NCBI GenBank assembly: GCA_018828385.1
Contig: JAHJVE010000008.1
Span: forward strand, 62,001-126,000
Origin: Gammaproteobacteria bacterium
Lineage (GTDB): Bacteria; Pseudomonadota; Gammaproteobacteria; Burkholderiales; Rhodocyclaceae
Length of the DNA: 64,000 nt
Reading direction: 5' to 3'
Shown one piece after another: positions 17,963 to 26,496 of this stretch. The first letter of the stretch is position 1; every line of letters begins with the position of its first letter. Position numbers and translations under genes: made by a program. The notes below the pieces were generated by a model. It did not search any database. It had not been told where the DNA came from and saw only the letters and a list, made by a program, of their open reading frames with translations.

Positions 17963-18280
17963 ATGAAACTGAACCGCCTGTCGAGTACCACGCAGCGCCC
18001 CTCTCGTTATTCGAGTGAGCGCGTGCGCCCGGTCGATAACGAACAGGTCCGGCGGGTCGAGGTCATGGATGGCATCGAAGGCGATCGCCAGCGTAGCCTG
18101 CAACAGGAGATCGCCGAGGTCGATCCCGCCGCCGTCGGTGATTTTCACGGTCAGGAGCGCGTGCGCCAGGGGGCGCGCGACGTCGCGGCGCAACTGCTCG
18201 ACATGGACGTCGGCACGGACAGCCTGATCAAGCCCGGAGTGTCGCTGGATCGTTTGATCGGCATCGACGACACTGTTTGA
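17963..18280 (+). CDS. Hypothetical protein, 105 aa
   Basis: I do not recognise this gene. It starts at the ATG at 17963 after GAGGAG (17951-17956) and encodes a hydrophilic protein rich in Arg, Asp, Glu and Val without signal peptide, membrane segment or cysteine. The pattern VDNEQVRRVEVMDGIEGD and the tail SLDRLIGIDDTV are its clearest features. It stands alone between the divergent sulfur operon and rep, with a dispersed repeat copy 5 bp after its stop. Codon use looks like the neighbours, so it is probably expressed. Confidence 0.6.
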   Translation: MKLNRLSSTTQRPSRYSSERVRPVDNEQVRRVEVMDGIEGDRQRSLQQEIAEVDPAAVGDFHGQERVRQGARDVAAQLLDMDVGTDSLIKPGVSLDRLIGIDDTV

Positions 18281-18284
18281 GGCG

Positions 18285-18321
18285 TTCCCACGGTCAACCG
18301 GGAAAATGGCCGATTTTCAGC
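18285..18321 (+). repeat. Dispersed repeat copy 4 (upstream of rep)
   Basis: TTCCCACGGTCAACCGGG, an A4T tract, GGCC and GATTTTCAGC. A slightly diverged intergenic copy between the 105-aa orphan and rep; the second tract is mixed A/T. Confidence 0.85.
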
Positions 18322-18398
18322 ATTGAGTCGGTGGGTTAGAATCAAGGCAACCTATCCAGCGCGCCCCGCCTCGTCGGGGCGCCGTCATTTGCACAGTC

Positions 18399-20390
18399 AT
18401 GTCCGGCCTCAATCAACCGCAACGCGAAGCGATCCATTACCTCGACGGCCCCCTGCTGGTGCTGGCCGGTGCCGGCTCGGGCAAAACGCGGGTGATCACG
18501 CAGAAAATCGCCTACCTCGTGCAAAGCTGCGGCTTCAATCCGCGCAACATCGCCGCCATCACCTTCACCAACAAGGCGGCGAAGGAAATGCAGGAGCGCA
18601 TCGGCAAGCTGCTCTCCAAGCAACAAGCCGACGAACTGCAGATTTCGACTTTCCACTCGCTGGGCGTCCGCATCCTGCGCGAAGAAGCCAAGGCGCTCGG
18701 CTACAAGCCGCGTTTCTCGATTTTCGATTCGGCCGACTGCGCCGGCATCATCAGCGAAACGGCCGGCACGGTCGACAAGGCGACGCTGCGCATCGTCCAA
18801 AGCACCATTTCCAACTGGAAAAATGGGCTAATCACTCCCGAAGCGGCGCGCCACCTAGCAACCGACGAACATCAAAAGCTGGCCGCCCACGCCTACCTGT
18901 CCTACGAAGCGACGCTCAAGGCCTATCAGGCGGTCGATTTCGACGACCTCATCGGCCTGCCGGTCAAGCTGTTCAGCGAGCATCCGGAAATCGCCGACAA
19001 GTGGCAGAACCGCCTGCGTTACCTGCTGGTCGATGAATACCAGGACACCAACGCCTGCCAGTACCAGCTACTCAAGCTGCTGACCGGCGTCCGCGCCCAA
19101 TTCACGGCGGTCGGTGACGACGATCAGGCAATCTACGGCTGGCGTGGGGCCGACATCGAAAATCTCAAGAAACTGCCGACTGAGTTTCCCGCCCTCAAGG
19201 TCATCAAACTTGAGCAAAATTACCGGTCGACCGTAAGAATCCTCAAGGCCGCCAACAACGTCATCTCGCACAACGAAAAGCTGTTCGACAAAAAGCTGTG
19301 GTCCGATCTCGGCCACGGCGAGCAGATTTCCGTCACCGCCTGTCGCGACAACGACGCCGAAGCCGAAGGCGTGGTCATGAAGCTGCAGGCGCACAAGTTC
19401 GAGCATCGCGCCAAGTTCAAGGATTACGCCATCCTCTACCGCTCCAACCACCAGGCGCGGATTTTCGAGGAATACCTGCGCGACCACCGCATTCCCTATC
19501 TGCTCTCCGGTGGCAAATCCTTCTTCGACAAGGCCGAGATCAAGGACATCACCGCCTACCTGCGTCTGCTGACGAACGAAGACGACGACCCGGCCTTCAT
19601 CCGCGCCGCCACCACACCCAAGCGCGGCATCGGCGCGGCAACGCTGCAGGTGCTCGGCATTTATGCCGGCGAGCGCCATATCTCGCTCTTCGCGGCCGCC
19701 TTTGAAGAGGGCTTCGCGCAACGCGTCCAGGCCCGACAACTCGACCCGCTGCTCGAATTCTGCAACTTCATCAACCGCACCCAGTCGCGGGCCAGCAAGG
19801 AACCCGCGCACCAGGTTCTGCCCGATCTGCTCAAGGCCATCGATTACGAAACCTTCCTCTACGACCACGAAGAGGAACGCACGGCGCAAACGCGCTGGGC
19901 CAACGTCTGCGAATTTGCCAACTGGCTTAACAAGAAGGGCGAACTCGATGGCAAGACTCTGGTTGATCTGACCCAGAGCATCGCCCTGATCAACATGCTC
20001 GACAAGAAAAACGACGACGAATACGACGCCGTGCAACTGTCGACCCTGCATGCCGCCAAGGGGCTGGAGTACAAGAACGTCTTCCTGGTCGGTGTCGAGG
20101 AAGGCATCCTGCCGCACCGCGAATCCATCGATCCGACCAAGATCGAGGAAGAGCGCCGCCTGATGTACGTCGGCATCACCCGCGCCCAGCACACCCTGAA
20201 CATTTCCTACTGCGAACGCCGCAAGCAGGCGCGGGAATTCGTGCCCTGCGAGCCATCGCGCTTCATCGACGAGATGGGCAAGGAAGACGTCCGGTTCACC
20301 GGCGGCAAGCAGGAAGCCCCGCCCGACAAGGCCACCGTTAAAGCACGGACCGGCGGCCTGTTGGATATGCTGGCCGGAAACAAGCGTTAA
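18399..20390 (+). CDS. rep: ATP-dependent DNA helicase Rep
   Basis: Rep (663 aa) is a superfamily 1A 3'-5' helicase that helps replication forks past bound proteins. Motif I AGAGSGKT is at residues 23-30, motif Ia AITFTNKAAKEMQERI near 60, motif II DEYQDTN near 212-218, motif III VGDDDQAIYGWRGAD near 240, motif IV QNYRST and motif VI VGITRAQ near 590. The start MSGLNQPQREAI matches the family. It is shorter and more Rep-like than UvrD or PcrA. It is monocistronic. Confidence 0.96.
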   Translation: MSGLNQPQREAIHYLDGPLLVLAGAGSGKTRVITQKIAYLVQSCGFNPRNIAAITFTNKAAKEMQERIGKLLSKQQADELQISTFHSLGVRILREEAKALGYKPRFSIFDSADCAGIISETAGTVDKATLRIVQSTISNWKNGLITPEAARHLATDEHQKLAAHAYLSYEATLKAYQAVDFDDLIGLPVKLFSEHPEIADKWQNRLRYLLVDEYQDTNACQYQLLKLLTGVRAQFTAVGDDDQAIYGWRGADIENLKKLPTEFPALKVIKLEQNYRSTVRILKAANNVISHNEKLFDKKLWSDLGHGEQISVTACRDNDAEAEGVVMKLQAHKFEHRAKFKDYAILYRSNHQARIFEEYLRDHRIPYLLSGGKSFFDKAEIKDITAYLRLLTNEDDDPAFIRAATTPKRGIGAATLQVLGIYAGERHISLFAAAFEEGFAQRVQARQLDPLLEFCNFINRTQSRASKEPAHQVLPDLLKAIDYETFLYDHEEERTAQTRWANVCEFANWLNKKGELDGKTLVDLTQSIALINMLDKKNDDEYDAVQLSTLHAAKGLEYKNVFLVGVEEGILPHRESIDPTKIEEERRLMYVGITRAQHTLNISYCERRKQAREFVPCEPSRFIDEMGKEDVRFTGGKQEAPPDKATVKARTGGLLDMLAGNKR

Positions 20391-20458
20391 GCGGCTCGCG
20401 TCGCCCGCCAACGGTGTGCGGGGACCGTTGTTTTACTTCCACGAAAATGGCGTCCACG

Positions 20459-20483
20459 AAAAAGGGAGGCCGCAGCCTCCCTT
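20459..20483 (-). terminator. Intrinsic terminator of the cytochrome c5 gene
   Basis: GGGAGGC and GCCTCCC pair around a CGCA loop; on the minus strand the hairpin is followed by a T run. It lies 19 bp after the cytochrome stop and could also serve rep from the other side. Confidence 0.8.
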
Positions 20484-20501
20484 GATATGGGCGACGAGAG
20501 C

Positions 20502-20945
20502 TTATTTCGCCCGGCTCATGACGTATTCGACAACACCCTTGATCTCTTCTTCAGACAGCGTGGTGCCGCCCTTCGGAGGCATGGCGTTCTTGCCGTTGGT
20601 CACGCTGTTGATCAGGGCATCCTTGCCCTGGGCCAGGCGCGGCGCCCAGGCGCCCTTGTCGTCGATCTTCGGCGCGCCGGCGGCACCCGTGTTGTGGCAG
20701 GCGCCACAGACCGTGTTGTAAATCGTTGCGCCATCGCGAGGGCCGCTGGCGGCCGGGGCTTCGGCCTTGGTCAGCTCGAACCGGGCAACCGGCTGAATGC
20801 GGATGTCAGCCTCGTCGGCGGCGTTGCTGGTGTTTGTCGCAGAGCCGTCCTTGTAGGCGGTCAGCGGGTAGATGATGGCAATCAGGACGGCAGCGACGGC
20901 GATCGTCGCCCACATGATGCGCTTGGAAGAGTGTTGCTCGGCCAT
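20502..20945 (-). CDS. Membrane-anchored cytochrome c5-type protein
   Basis: A 147-residue monoheme c-type cytochrome. Residues 11-30 form an uncleaved signal anchor, followed by a linker and a cytochrome c5-like domain with CGACH at residues 80-84 and the distal methionine in NAMPPKGG near residue 121. It would shuttle electrons in the periplasm, for example between bc1 and a terminal oxidase or reductase; the partner is not evident. It is monocistronic with its own terminator. A related diheme protein is encoded at 39208. Confidence 0.9.
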   Translation of the reverse strand: MAEQHSSKRIMWATIAVAAVLIAIIYPLTAYKDGSATNTSNAADEADIRIQPVARFELTKAEAPAASGPRDGATIYNTVCGACHNTGAAGAPKIDDKGAWAPRLAQGKDALINSVTNGKNAMPPKGGTTLSEEEIKGVVEYVMSRAK

Positions 20946-21008
20946 GCTAAAAACCCCAGTGCGATGAATAGAAAGCGTAATTATAACGGCGAGGCACTAT
21001 GGCTGAGC

Positions 21009-21035
21009 AAAAAAAACCCCGCCAGGGGCGGGGTT
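21009..21035 (-). terminator. Strong intrinsic terminator
   Basis: AACCCCGCC and GGCGGGGTT pair perfectly around a 3-base loop; the minus-strand RNA then has eight U. It terminates the candidate sRNA. Confidence 0.9.
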
Positions 21036-21145
21036 GAAAATTCTCGAAAGGGGGAATTTCGAGAGGAGGGGTTCAATGCACAGATGCAGTCTAGATTTCC
21101 GGGCTCTCCCTGTCTGTCGTACTTTCGTAGTCTTGTGTAACAAAA
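21009..21145 (-). ncRNA. Candidate small RNA with C-rich loop and anti-Shine-Dalgarno stretch
   Basis: On the minus strand this non-coding stretch carries, in order, CCCCTCC (complement of 21065-21071), a hairpin with 8-bp arms (21042-21049 with 21057-21064) whose loop reads TTCCCCC, and a strong intrinsic terminator (21009-21035). A separate terminator upstream (21194-21233) ends the preceding gene, so this is a distinct transcription unit. Pyrimidine-rich segments of this kind can pair with ribosome binding sites. The 5' end is unknown; I found no convincing promoter. The reading frame across it has no family-like features. Confidence 0.45.
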
Positions 21146-21162
21146 TGTGGTTTGCATGTGTG

Positions 21163-21177
21163 TTGTGCGTCGCACAA
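21163..21177. promoter_or_regulatory. 15-bp inverted repeat, possible operator
   Basis: TTGTGCG and CGCACAA flank a single central T. It lies between the terminator of the 60-aa gene and the candidate sRNA, where a promoter for the sRNA should be. Confidence 0.35.
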
Positions 21178-21193
21178 AATCCGCCAACGGGCG

Positions 21194-21233
21194 AAAAAAA
21201 GGCACGGATCAGCCGTTGCGGGCCTTCCGTGCC
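21194..21233 (-). terminator. Intrinsic terminator of the 60-aa gene
   Basis: GGCACGGA (21201-21208) pairs with TCCGTGCC (21226-21233) around a 17-base loop, followed on the minus strand by seven T (complement of 21194-21200). Confidence 0.8.
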
Positions 21234-21262
21234 GTTGGCTTCAGGCCAAGCCTGCCAGCTGT

Positions 21263-21445
21263 TCAGCTTTCGACGCGGCAGATCTGGACGGCGCTTTTCG
21301 GAACCTGATAATCCGTTGCCAGCTGGTGCGTAGCCGTATCTTCAACGGCTTCGCCTTCGCTCACAACGAAGTGGCGGGCACCCGTGTAGTCCTGCGGAAT
21401 ACCGGCTCGGTCCTGAGTGATGCGATAGTGAATCTTGACGTTCAT
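21263..21445 (-). CDS. Hypothetical protein, 60 aa
   Basis: I do not recognise the family. It starts MNVKIHYRITQDRAGIPQDY and ends QICRVES; charged and soluble, no membrane segment. A longer frame reaches 21637, but the ATG at 21445 lies 43 bp downstream of a good sigma-70 promoter on this strand, and the codons before it look non-coding. It has its own terminator at 21194-21233, so promoter, short gene and terminator make a compact monocistronic unit. Confidence 0.65.
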   Translation of the reverse strand: MNVKIHYRITQDRAGIPQDYTGARHFVVSEGEAVEDTATHQLATDYQVPKSAVQICRVES

Positions 21446-21487
21446 GGCTGTTCTCGATTTATGGATACTTTTGGTACCTGCGCAACG

Positions 21488-21515
21488 AGTATAGCTTGTA
21501 TTTGCTGCGCTGCAA
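21488..21515 (-). promoter_or_regulatory. Sigma-70-like promoter for the 60-aa gene
   Basis: On the minus strand TTGCAG (21510-21515) and TATACT (21488-21493) are 16 bp apart and point toward the ATG at 21445. Confidence 0.55.
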
Positions 21516-21635
21516 TATCGGTTTTCCACAGGTTTTACGTCTGCTCGCCGAGCCAAGAACGCTGATACTTTTTGTCGCTGGCAACCGTCGCTCCGAAGCG
21601 GCCTTGGCCTTTGCCTGCGTGCTAGGATGGAGCGC

Positions 21636-22136
21636 ATGAACGACTTGGAAATACTCGCAGAACATCTCGGATGCCAGCTTGTCGAGCGCGGCGAATGGCT
21701 GGCGGCGGCCGAATCCTGTACCGGCGGCTGGCTCGCCCAGTCGGTGACGGCGATTGCCGGCAGTTCGACGTGGTTCGACCGCGGATTCGTGACCTACTCC
21801 AACGCCGCGAAGGCGGACATGCTTGGCGTTCCCGACAGCATGCTGGCGCGCCATGGTGCCGTTTCGGAAACGGTGGCGCGGGCGATGGCACAGGGCGCTT
21901 TGGCCCATAGCCGGGCTGACTGGTCGGTGGCGATTACCGGTATTGCCGGGCCGGGGGGCGGTTCGCCGGAAAAGCCGGTGGGGACAGTCTGCTTTGCCTG
22001 GGCGCGCAAGGATGGTGGTTGTGAGGCGCAAACCTGTCAGTTCGGTGGCGATCGGGCGTCGGTTCGCGAACAGTCGGTGCGTCATGCGCTGAAGGGTCTG
22101 ATCGAGCGAGTGGGGGCGGCAACTTATAGCGCTTGA
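21636..22136 (+). CDS. pncC: CinA-type nicotinamide-nucleotide amidohydrolase
   Basis: A 166-residue stand-alone CinA C-terminal domain (PncC), which deamidates nicotinamide mononucleotide to nicotinic acid mononucleotide in pyridine nucleotide salvage. Family motifs are AAAESCTGGWLAQ near residue 24, FDRGFVTYSNAAK, and TGIAGPGGGSPEKPVGTV. The start at 21636 is preferred over the ATG at 21627 because AGGATGGAG is well spaced before it. In full-length CinA this domain is linked to competence by name only. Confidence 0.92.
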   Translation: MNDLEILAEHLGCQLVERGEWLAAAESCTGGWLAQSVTAIAGSSTWFDRGFVTYSNAAKADMLGVPDSMLARHGAVSETVARAMAQGALAHSRADWSVAITGIAGPGGGSPEKPVGTVCFAWARKDGGCEAQTCQFGGDRASVREQSVRHALKGLIERVGAATYSA

Positions 22137-22199
22137 GGCGTCCGGATTTTTCCGGGATACTCGAAAGCAACACAAAACAAAAAAATCGAAAAAAATGCC

Positions 22200-23363
22200 A
22201 TGCAAAGCCAACCGGTGAAATCGATGCGTTACGTTGAGTTGAATCGCGAATCCATCGAACAGGCGCTGAACGAATGGTCCCCGAGGCTGGCCGGGGCGGG
22301 TGTCGTGGCCCTGTTGCCGGAAGCGGAAAAGGATGGGGTGCCCATCCTGCAGACAATTTGCCGGCAACGTGGCCTGGCTCTGGCCGGCGGGATATTTCCA
22401 GCCCTTGTCGGCGAACAACGCTTTCTGACGCGTGGCGCCTGGTTGCTCTGCTTCGATCGGATGCCGCCGTATTTTCTTTTGCCGGCTGTCAATGCGGCCG
22501 GCGATGCGGCCGGGCAGATCGTGGCGGCGGCTCGTCAGGGTTTGACGGCCTGTCCGGCAGAGGCGCCAAAGCCGACTTTGTTCATGATTTTCGATGGCAT
22601 GGTGCCGAACGTGGCGAGCATACTCGACGGCATCTACCTGGCCCTTTCCAATCGCGTCGAATACGGCGGGGTCAATGCCGGCAGCGAGACCTTCCAGCCC
22701 ATGCCGTGCCTGTTCGATGCCGCCCGACTGGTTGGCGATGGCGTGCTCGGGCTGCTCCTGCCGGGCTCCATGGCGCCGCTGCTCGAGCATGGCTTCGCGC
22801 AACCGGAGCGGGCGATGAGCGCGACGTCGACCGAGGGCAACCGCATCGCCATGATCGACTGGCGGCCGGCCTTCGACGTCTATCAGGAGATCATCCGGGC
22901 GCAGTACGGGATCGATCTGACGCGCGACAATTTCTACGAATACGCGGTGCATTTTCCCTTCGGCATCCTGCGCGCCAATGGCGACGTAGTGGTGCGCATT
23001 CCCGTGGCCTTGACTGACGATGGTTCGTTGTACTGCGTCGGCGAGATTCCCGAGAACGCCATGCTGGTGCTCCTGCGCGCGCCGGCGGCCGGGGCGAATG
23101 GCTGCATTGCCCGGTTGGCCGACCATCTGCGCGGCGCGCATGGCGCTTTACAGGGAACACAACTGCTGACGTTCTATTGCGCCGGTCGGCGCATGCATCT
23201 GGGTGACGATGCCGAGAAGGAGCTGGCAGAACTGCAGGCGGAAAGCGGTGTCGGTGAAATGGCCGGGGCTTTGTCGCTCGGTGAAATCGGCAGCACGGTG
23301 CGCTGGGGCTACCCGATGTTCCACAACGCGACGCTGGTGTGTTCGCCCTGGCCGTCAAAATGA
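22200..23363 (+). CDS. FIST domain sensory protein
   Basis: A 387-residue protein with FIST_N (about residues 30-220) followed by FIST_C (about 225-370, with [17 protein letters not shown] before it and [11 protein letters not shown] within). FIST domains are predicted small-ligand sensors, possibly for amino acids, usually paired with signalling outputs. Its stop overlaps the start of the hybrid histidine kinase gene (ATGA), strongly implying that it supplies the input to that kinase. No membrane segment is visible, so the pair is probably cytoplasmic. Confidence 0.88.
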   Translation: MQSQPVKSMRYVELNRESIEQALNEWSPRLAGAGVVALLPEAEKDGVPILQTICRQRGLALAGGIFPALVGEQRFLTRGAWLLCFDRMPPYFLLPAVNAAGDAAGQIVAAARQGLTACPAEAPKPTLFMIFDGMVPNVASILDGIYLALSNRVEYGGVNAGSETFQPMPCLFDAARLVGDGVLGLLLPGSMAPLLEHGFAQPERAMSATSTEGNRIAMIDWRPAFDVYQEIIRAQYGIDLTRDNFYEYAVHFPFGILRANGDVVVRIPVALTDDGSLYCVGEIPENAMLVLLRAPAAGANGCIARLADHLRGAHGALQGTQLLTFYCAGRRMHLGDDAEKELAELQAESGVGEMAGALSLGEIGSTVRWGYPMFHNATLVCSPWPSK

Positions 23364-25915
23364 TCCGTGAGCAGGTTCTCAGCGTTCTGTACGACCTCTC
23401 GCTGACCATCGGTGGTGAGCTCGGGCTCAACAGCCTGTTTGTCAAAACGCTGCAGCGGCTGCTTTTTCATACCTCGTTTCCGACCGGTGTCGTGCTCGCC
23501 GGAGCGAAGCTTACGGAGTTCGGCGGGGCGGCCAGGCTCGAAACTTCAATCGGCGATTACCTGCTGGCTGAGCGCCATGGCACGGTTTTCAACCTGCCGG
23601 CCGGCCTGCTTTCGGGCAAGGTGCAGTTGCTCGATGACGCCAACCTGCTGCGCGCCTTTTCGCTCGACGAGCAGTATGTTTACTGTCTTCGTCTGCCCGT
23701 GGACGAGCAGTACACCATCCTGCTGCTATCCCCCGGCGCGCCGGCATCCGAGCTGCCGCTGACGCAAATATTCCAGCCGGTGCTGGCCAATCTGGCCAAG
23801 GCGGTCATTCTTTGCCGAAACAATGAGCGTTTGACGCAGGCGCTGGCCAACGACCGGGACGATGCGCGGGCCGAACTGGCAGTGGCGCTGGCCCAGAGCG
23901 AGCGCGAGCGGGCGTTTCTCGATTCGCTCTATGCCGCGATTCCCGACCTGGCCTGGGTCAAGGATCCCGATGGCGTCTATCTGTCGTGCAATCCGACCTT
24001 TTCTCGCCTTTACAACGCCAGAGAATACGACATTGTCGGGCGCACCGACGACGACTTCGTCAGCCACGAGCTGGCCGAGTTTTTCCGCGCCAATGACCGG
24101 GCTGCGGCGGCGGCCGGCGGTCCGACGGTGAACGAGGAGTGGCTGACTTTCGCCGATAACGGCTATCGCGGGCTGTTCGAGACGATAAAGACGCCGATGC
24201 GCGACAAGGACGGGCATTTGATCGGCGTTCTCGGTGTGGCGCGGGAAATTACCGAGCGTCGGCGCGTCGAGGAGGCATTGCGCAACAGCGAGGCGGAGCT
24301 GGAGCAGCATCGGCGCCATCTCGAAGCCATGGTCGCCGAGCGCACGCATGACCTGGCGCAGGCCAATGCCCGGCTCGAGCAAACCCAGTTTGCCATGGAC
24401 CGGGTCGGGCTGGGCATCCATTGGGTCGATGTCGACGGGCGCTTTGTCTATGTCAATCACGTCGCGGCGGAGATCCTTGGCTATTCGGTCGAGGAGTTGC
24501 TTCACCTGAGCGTGCCGGATATCGATCCCGGGTTCCTGCCCGGCGGTTTTGTCGAGGCGACGGCAGAAATCCGGCACACCGGCCGGGCCAGTCTCGATTC
24601 GTGGAATCGGCATCGCGACGGCCATCTGCTGCCGGTCCACCTCAATATTTATTTCCGGCCGGAGACAGCCGGCGATCCGGCGCGTTTCATCACTTTCGTC
24701 AGCGATATCAGCGAACGCAAGCGGGTTGAGCAGGAGTTGCGCGAAGCGAAGGATCTGGCTGAGTCGGCGACCAAGGCGAAGAGCGCTTTCCTGGCCAACA
24801 TGAGCCACGAGATCCGGACGCCGATGAATGCCATTCTCGGCTCGGTTTACCTGATGCGCCGCGCTGGCGTGGCCGACGCCCTGAAGGTGCCGCTGAGTCG
24901 TATTGAAGCTTCCGGCCAGCATTTGCTGGCGATCATCGACGACATTCTCGATCTATCGAAGATCGAGGCGGGCAAGCTGGTGCTCGAGGAGGTGCCGCTC
25001 ATGCTGCCGCGCCTGATGAACGAAGTCGCCGAGATACTGGCCGGGCCGGCGCGCGACAAGAACCTGGCGCTGCGCGTCGAGTCGGCAGTCCTGCCTGGCA
25101 GCTTGCTGGGCGACGCGACGCGGCTGCGGCAGGCGCTGCTCAACTATGCCAACAATGCCATCAAATTCACCGGGAGCGGCACCATTCGCCTGCGCGGCAA
25201 GGTGCTCGAGGAAAATGCCGAGAGCGTGCTGGTCCGCCTGGAGGTCTCGGATACCGGCATCGGCATCGAGCCGGAGGCGCTGGCCCGTCTGTTTTCACCG
25301 TTCGAGCAGGCCGATGCCTCGACCACGCGCCGCTACGGCGGTACCGGCCTCGGGCTGGCGATAACCCGCCATCTGGCAGCGTTGATGGGCGGCGAGGCGG
25401 GGGCTGAGAGCACGCCGGGCGAGGGCAGCCTATTCTGGATTACGGCGCGCCTGAAGAGACTGCCGCCGGATAGCGCGAAAGCTGCCGTACCGGCGCTGGG
25501 CAGCGATGTCGAGGCCATGCTGCGCAGCCAGTTCGCCGGCCGCAGGATCCTCCTCGTCGAGGACGAACCAATCAACCGCGAAGTGGCGCAGATGCTGCTC
25601 GAAGACGTCGGACTGGCCATCGATGTCGCCGCGGATGGCGTTGAGGCGGTCGACAAGGTTGGCAAGAATGACTACGGCCTGGTCCTCATGGACATGCAGA
25701 TGCCGCGCATGGATGGGCTGGAAGCGACCCGGCGCATCCGTCAGATGGCCGATCGCCAGAACGTGCCTATCCTGGCCATGACCGCCAATGCCTTTGCCGA
25801 GGATCGCCAGCAGTGTCTGCAGGCCGGGATGAACGATTTCGTCACCAAGCCGGTCAATCCGAGCCTGCTCTATACGGCGCTCTATCACTGGCTGGGCGGC
25901 GATAGCGCGGCGTGA
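23360..25915 (+). CDS. Hybrid histidine kinase (PAS-PAS-HisKA-HATPase-REC)
   Basis: An 851-residue cytoplasmic hybrid kinase. An N-terminal ~170-residue region of unknown fold is followed by a PAS domain ([20 protein letters not shown]), a coiled coil (about 325-350), a second PAS domain, HisKA with phospho-His at about residue 483 ([14 protein letters not shown]), HATPase ([15 protein letters not shown]) and a C-terminal receiver with phospho-Asp at about residue 778 ([13 protein letters not shown]). No Hpt domain or DNA-binding output is present, so an external Hpt partner is expected. The ATG overlaps the FIST gene stop, so the two are co-translated and probably form one sensor unit. Confidence 0.93.
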   Translation: MIREQVLSVLYDLSLTIGGELGLNSLFVKTLQRLLFHTSFPTGVVLAGAKLTEFGGAARLETSIGDYLLAERHGTVFNLPAGLLSGKVQLLDDANLLRAFSLDEQYVYCLRLPVDEQYTILLLSPGAPASELPLTQIFQPVLANLAKAVILCRNNERLTQALANDRDDARAELAVALAQSERERAFLDSLYAAIPDLAWVKDPDGVYLSCNPTFSRLYNAREYDIVGRTDDDFVSHELAEFFRANDRAAAAAGGPTVNEEWLTFADNGYRGLFETIKTPMRDKDGHLIGVLGVAREITERRRVEEALRNSEAELEQHRRHLEAMVAERTHDLAQANARLEQTQFAMDRVGLGIHWVDVDGRFVYVNHVAAEILGYSVEELLHLSVPDIDPGFLPGGFVEATAEIRHTGRASLDSWNRHRDGHLLPVHLNIYFRPETAGDPARFITFVSDISERKRVEQELREAKDLAESATKAKSAFLANMSHEIRTPMNAILGSVYLMRRAGVADALKVPLSRIEASGQHLLAIIDDILDLSKIEAGKLVLEEVPLMLPRLMNEVAEILAGPARDKNLALRVESAVLPGSLLGDATRLRQALLNYANNAIKFTGSGTIRLRGKVLEENAESVLVRLEVSDTGIGIEPEALARLFSPFEQADASTTRRYGGTGLGLAITRHLAALMGGEAGAESTPGEGSLFWITARLKRLPPDSAKAAVPALGSDVEAMLRSQFAGRRILLVEDEPINREVAQMLLEDVGLAIDVAADGVEAVDKVGKNDYGLVLMDMQMPRMDGLEATRRIRQMADRQNVPILAMTANAFAEDRQQCLQAGMNDFVTKPVNPSLLYTALYHWLGGDSAA

Positions 25916-25933
25916 ACGGCTGGCTGGCCCGAG

Positions 25934-25971
25934 TGCTACGGTCAACCGGAAAAAAAGCCCAAAATCAAAAT
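25934..25971 (+). repeat. Dispersed repeat copy 5 (3' end of DUF302 gene)
   Basis: TGCTACGGTCAACCGG, an A7 tract, GCCC and AAAATCAAAATG. It supplies the stop codon and last codons of the minus-strand DUF302 gene. Copy 6 lies in the same orientation 486 bp downstream, just upstream of that gene's start. Confidence 0.9.
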
Positions 25972-26405
25972 GCCGCCTCGCCTGCAATGTCGCTGAGCAA
26001 GGGAGCGACCAGCGCCGCGGCCCGGCCGGTCGGCTGGCGATAGGACACCCAGGTCGAGTTTTTCTCGCCGGGCAGCGTGTAGATCGAGATCGAGAAGGGG
26101 CAGAGCACGATGTTGTGCGGGTCGAGTTCGAGCATTTTGCGGGAGAGCACGGCCGAGCAGAAACCGATGGTTTCGCCGTGTTCGAAAACCTGGCGGGTGG
26201 CGCCGAGGGTGGCGCCGGTACGCTCGAGCATGTCGGCGATGTGTGCCGTGTAGCTGATGACCAGTCCCCGGCTTTCGATGGCCGAAACGACGGCATCGCG
26301 GGTGTCGGCAAAATTGCTGCCGACCTTTCTTTTGACCACTTCATCGTCGGCCTGAACGGCCGTGGCGGCCAGGGCGAAGCAGAGCAGAAAGGCGAGCCGA
26401 CGCAT
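25965..26405 (-). CDS. DUF302 family exported protein
   Basis: A 146-residue protein with a signal peptide (residues 1-19, ending AVQA) and one DUF302 domain (SNFADTRDAVVSAIESRGLVI, then ISIYTLPGEKNSTWVSYRQP). DUF302 proteins are of unknown function, often periplasmic. The stop codon and last two residues fall in a dispersed repeat copy, and a second copy lies 52 bp upstream of the ATG in the same orientation, so the gene sits between direct repeats. The neighbours on both sides are unrelated. Confidence 0.85.
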   Translation of the reverse strand: MRRLAFLLCFALAATAVQADDEVVKRKVGSNFADTRDAVVSAIESRGLVISYTAHIADMLERTGATLGATRQVFEHGETIGFCSAVLSRKMLELDPHNIVLCPFSISIYTLPGEKNSTWVSYRQPTGRAAALVAPLLSDIAGEAAF

Positions 26406-26457
26406 GCGAGTTCCCGTATTAGCAATGACTGATGCGGCTATTTTAGGCGATGCCCGG

Positions 26458-26496
26458 TTGCTACGGTCAACCCCGAAAAACGGCCAAAATCATCAA
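26458..26496 (+). repeat. Dispersed repeat copy 6 (between DUF302 and SNF2 genes)
   Basis: TTGCTACGGTCAACCCCG, an A5 tract, CGGCC and AAAATCATCAA. It overlaps the stop codon of the SNF2 helicase gene (26493-26495) and lies upstream of the DUF302 start. Confidence 0.9.

Noticed and set aside
19219..19245. CCGGTCGACCGTA in rep resembling the repeat core on the minus strand
   Set aside because: It encodes the conserved helicase motif NYRSTVRIL and lacks the A/T tracts, so protein conservation explains it.
20981..21205. 74-codon frame covering the candidate sRNA
   Set aside because: It reads through a strong terminator hairpin, has no ribosome binding site and no protein-like features.
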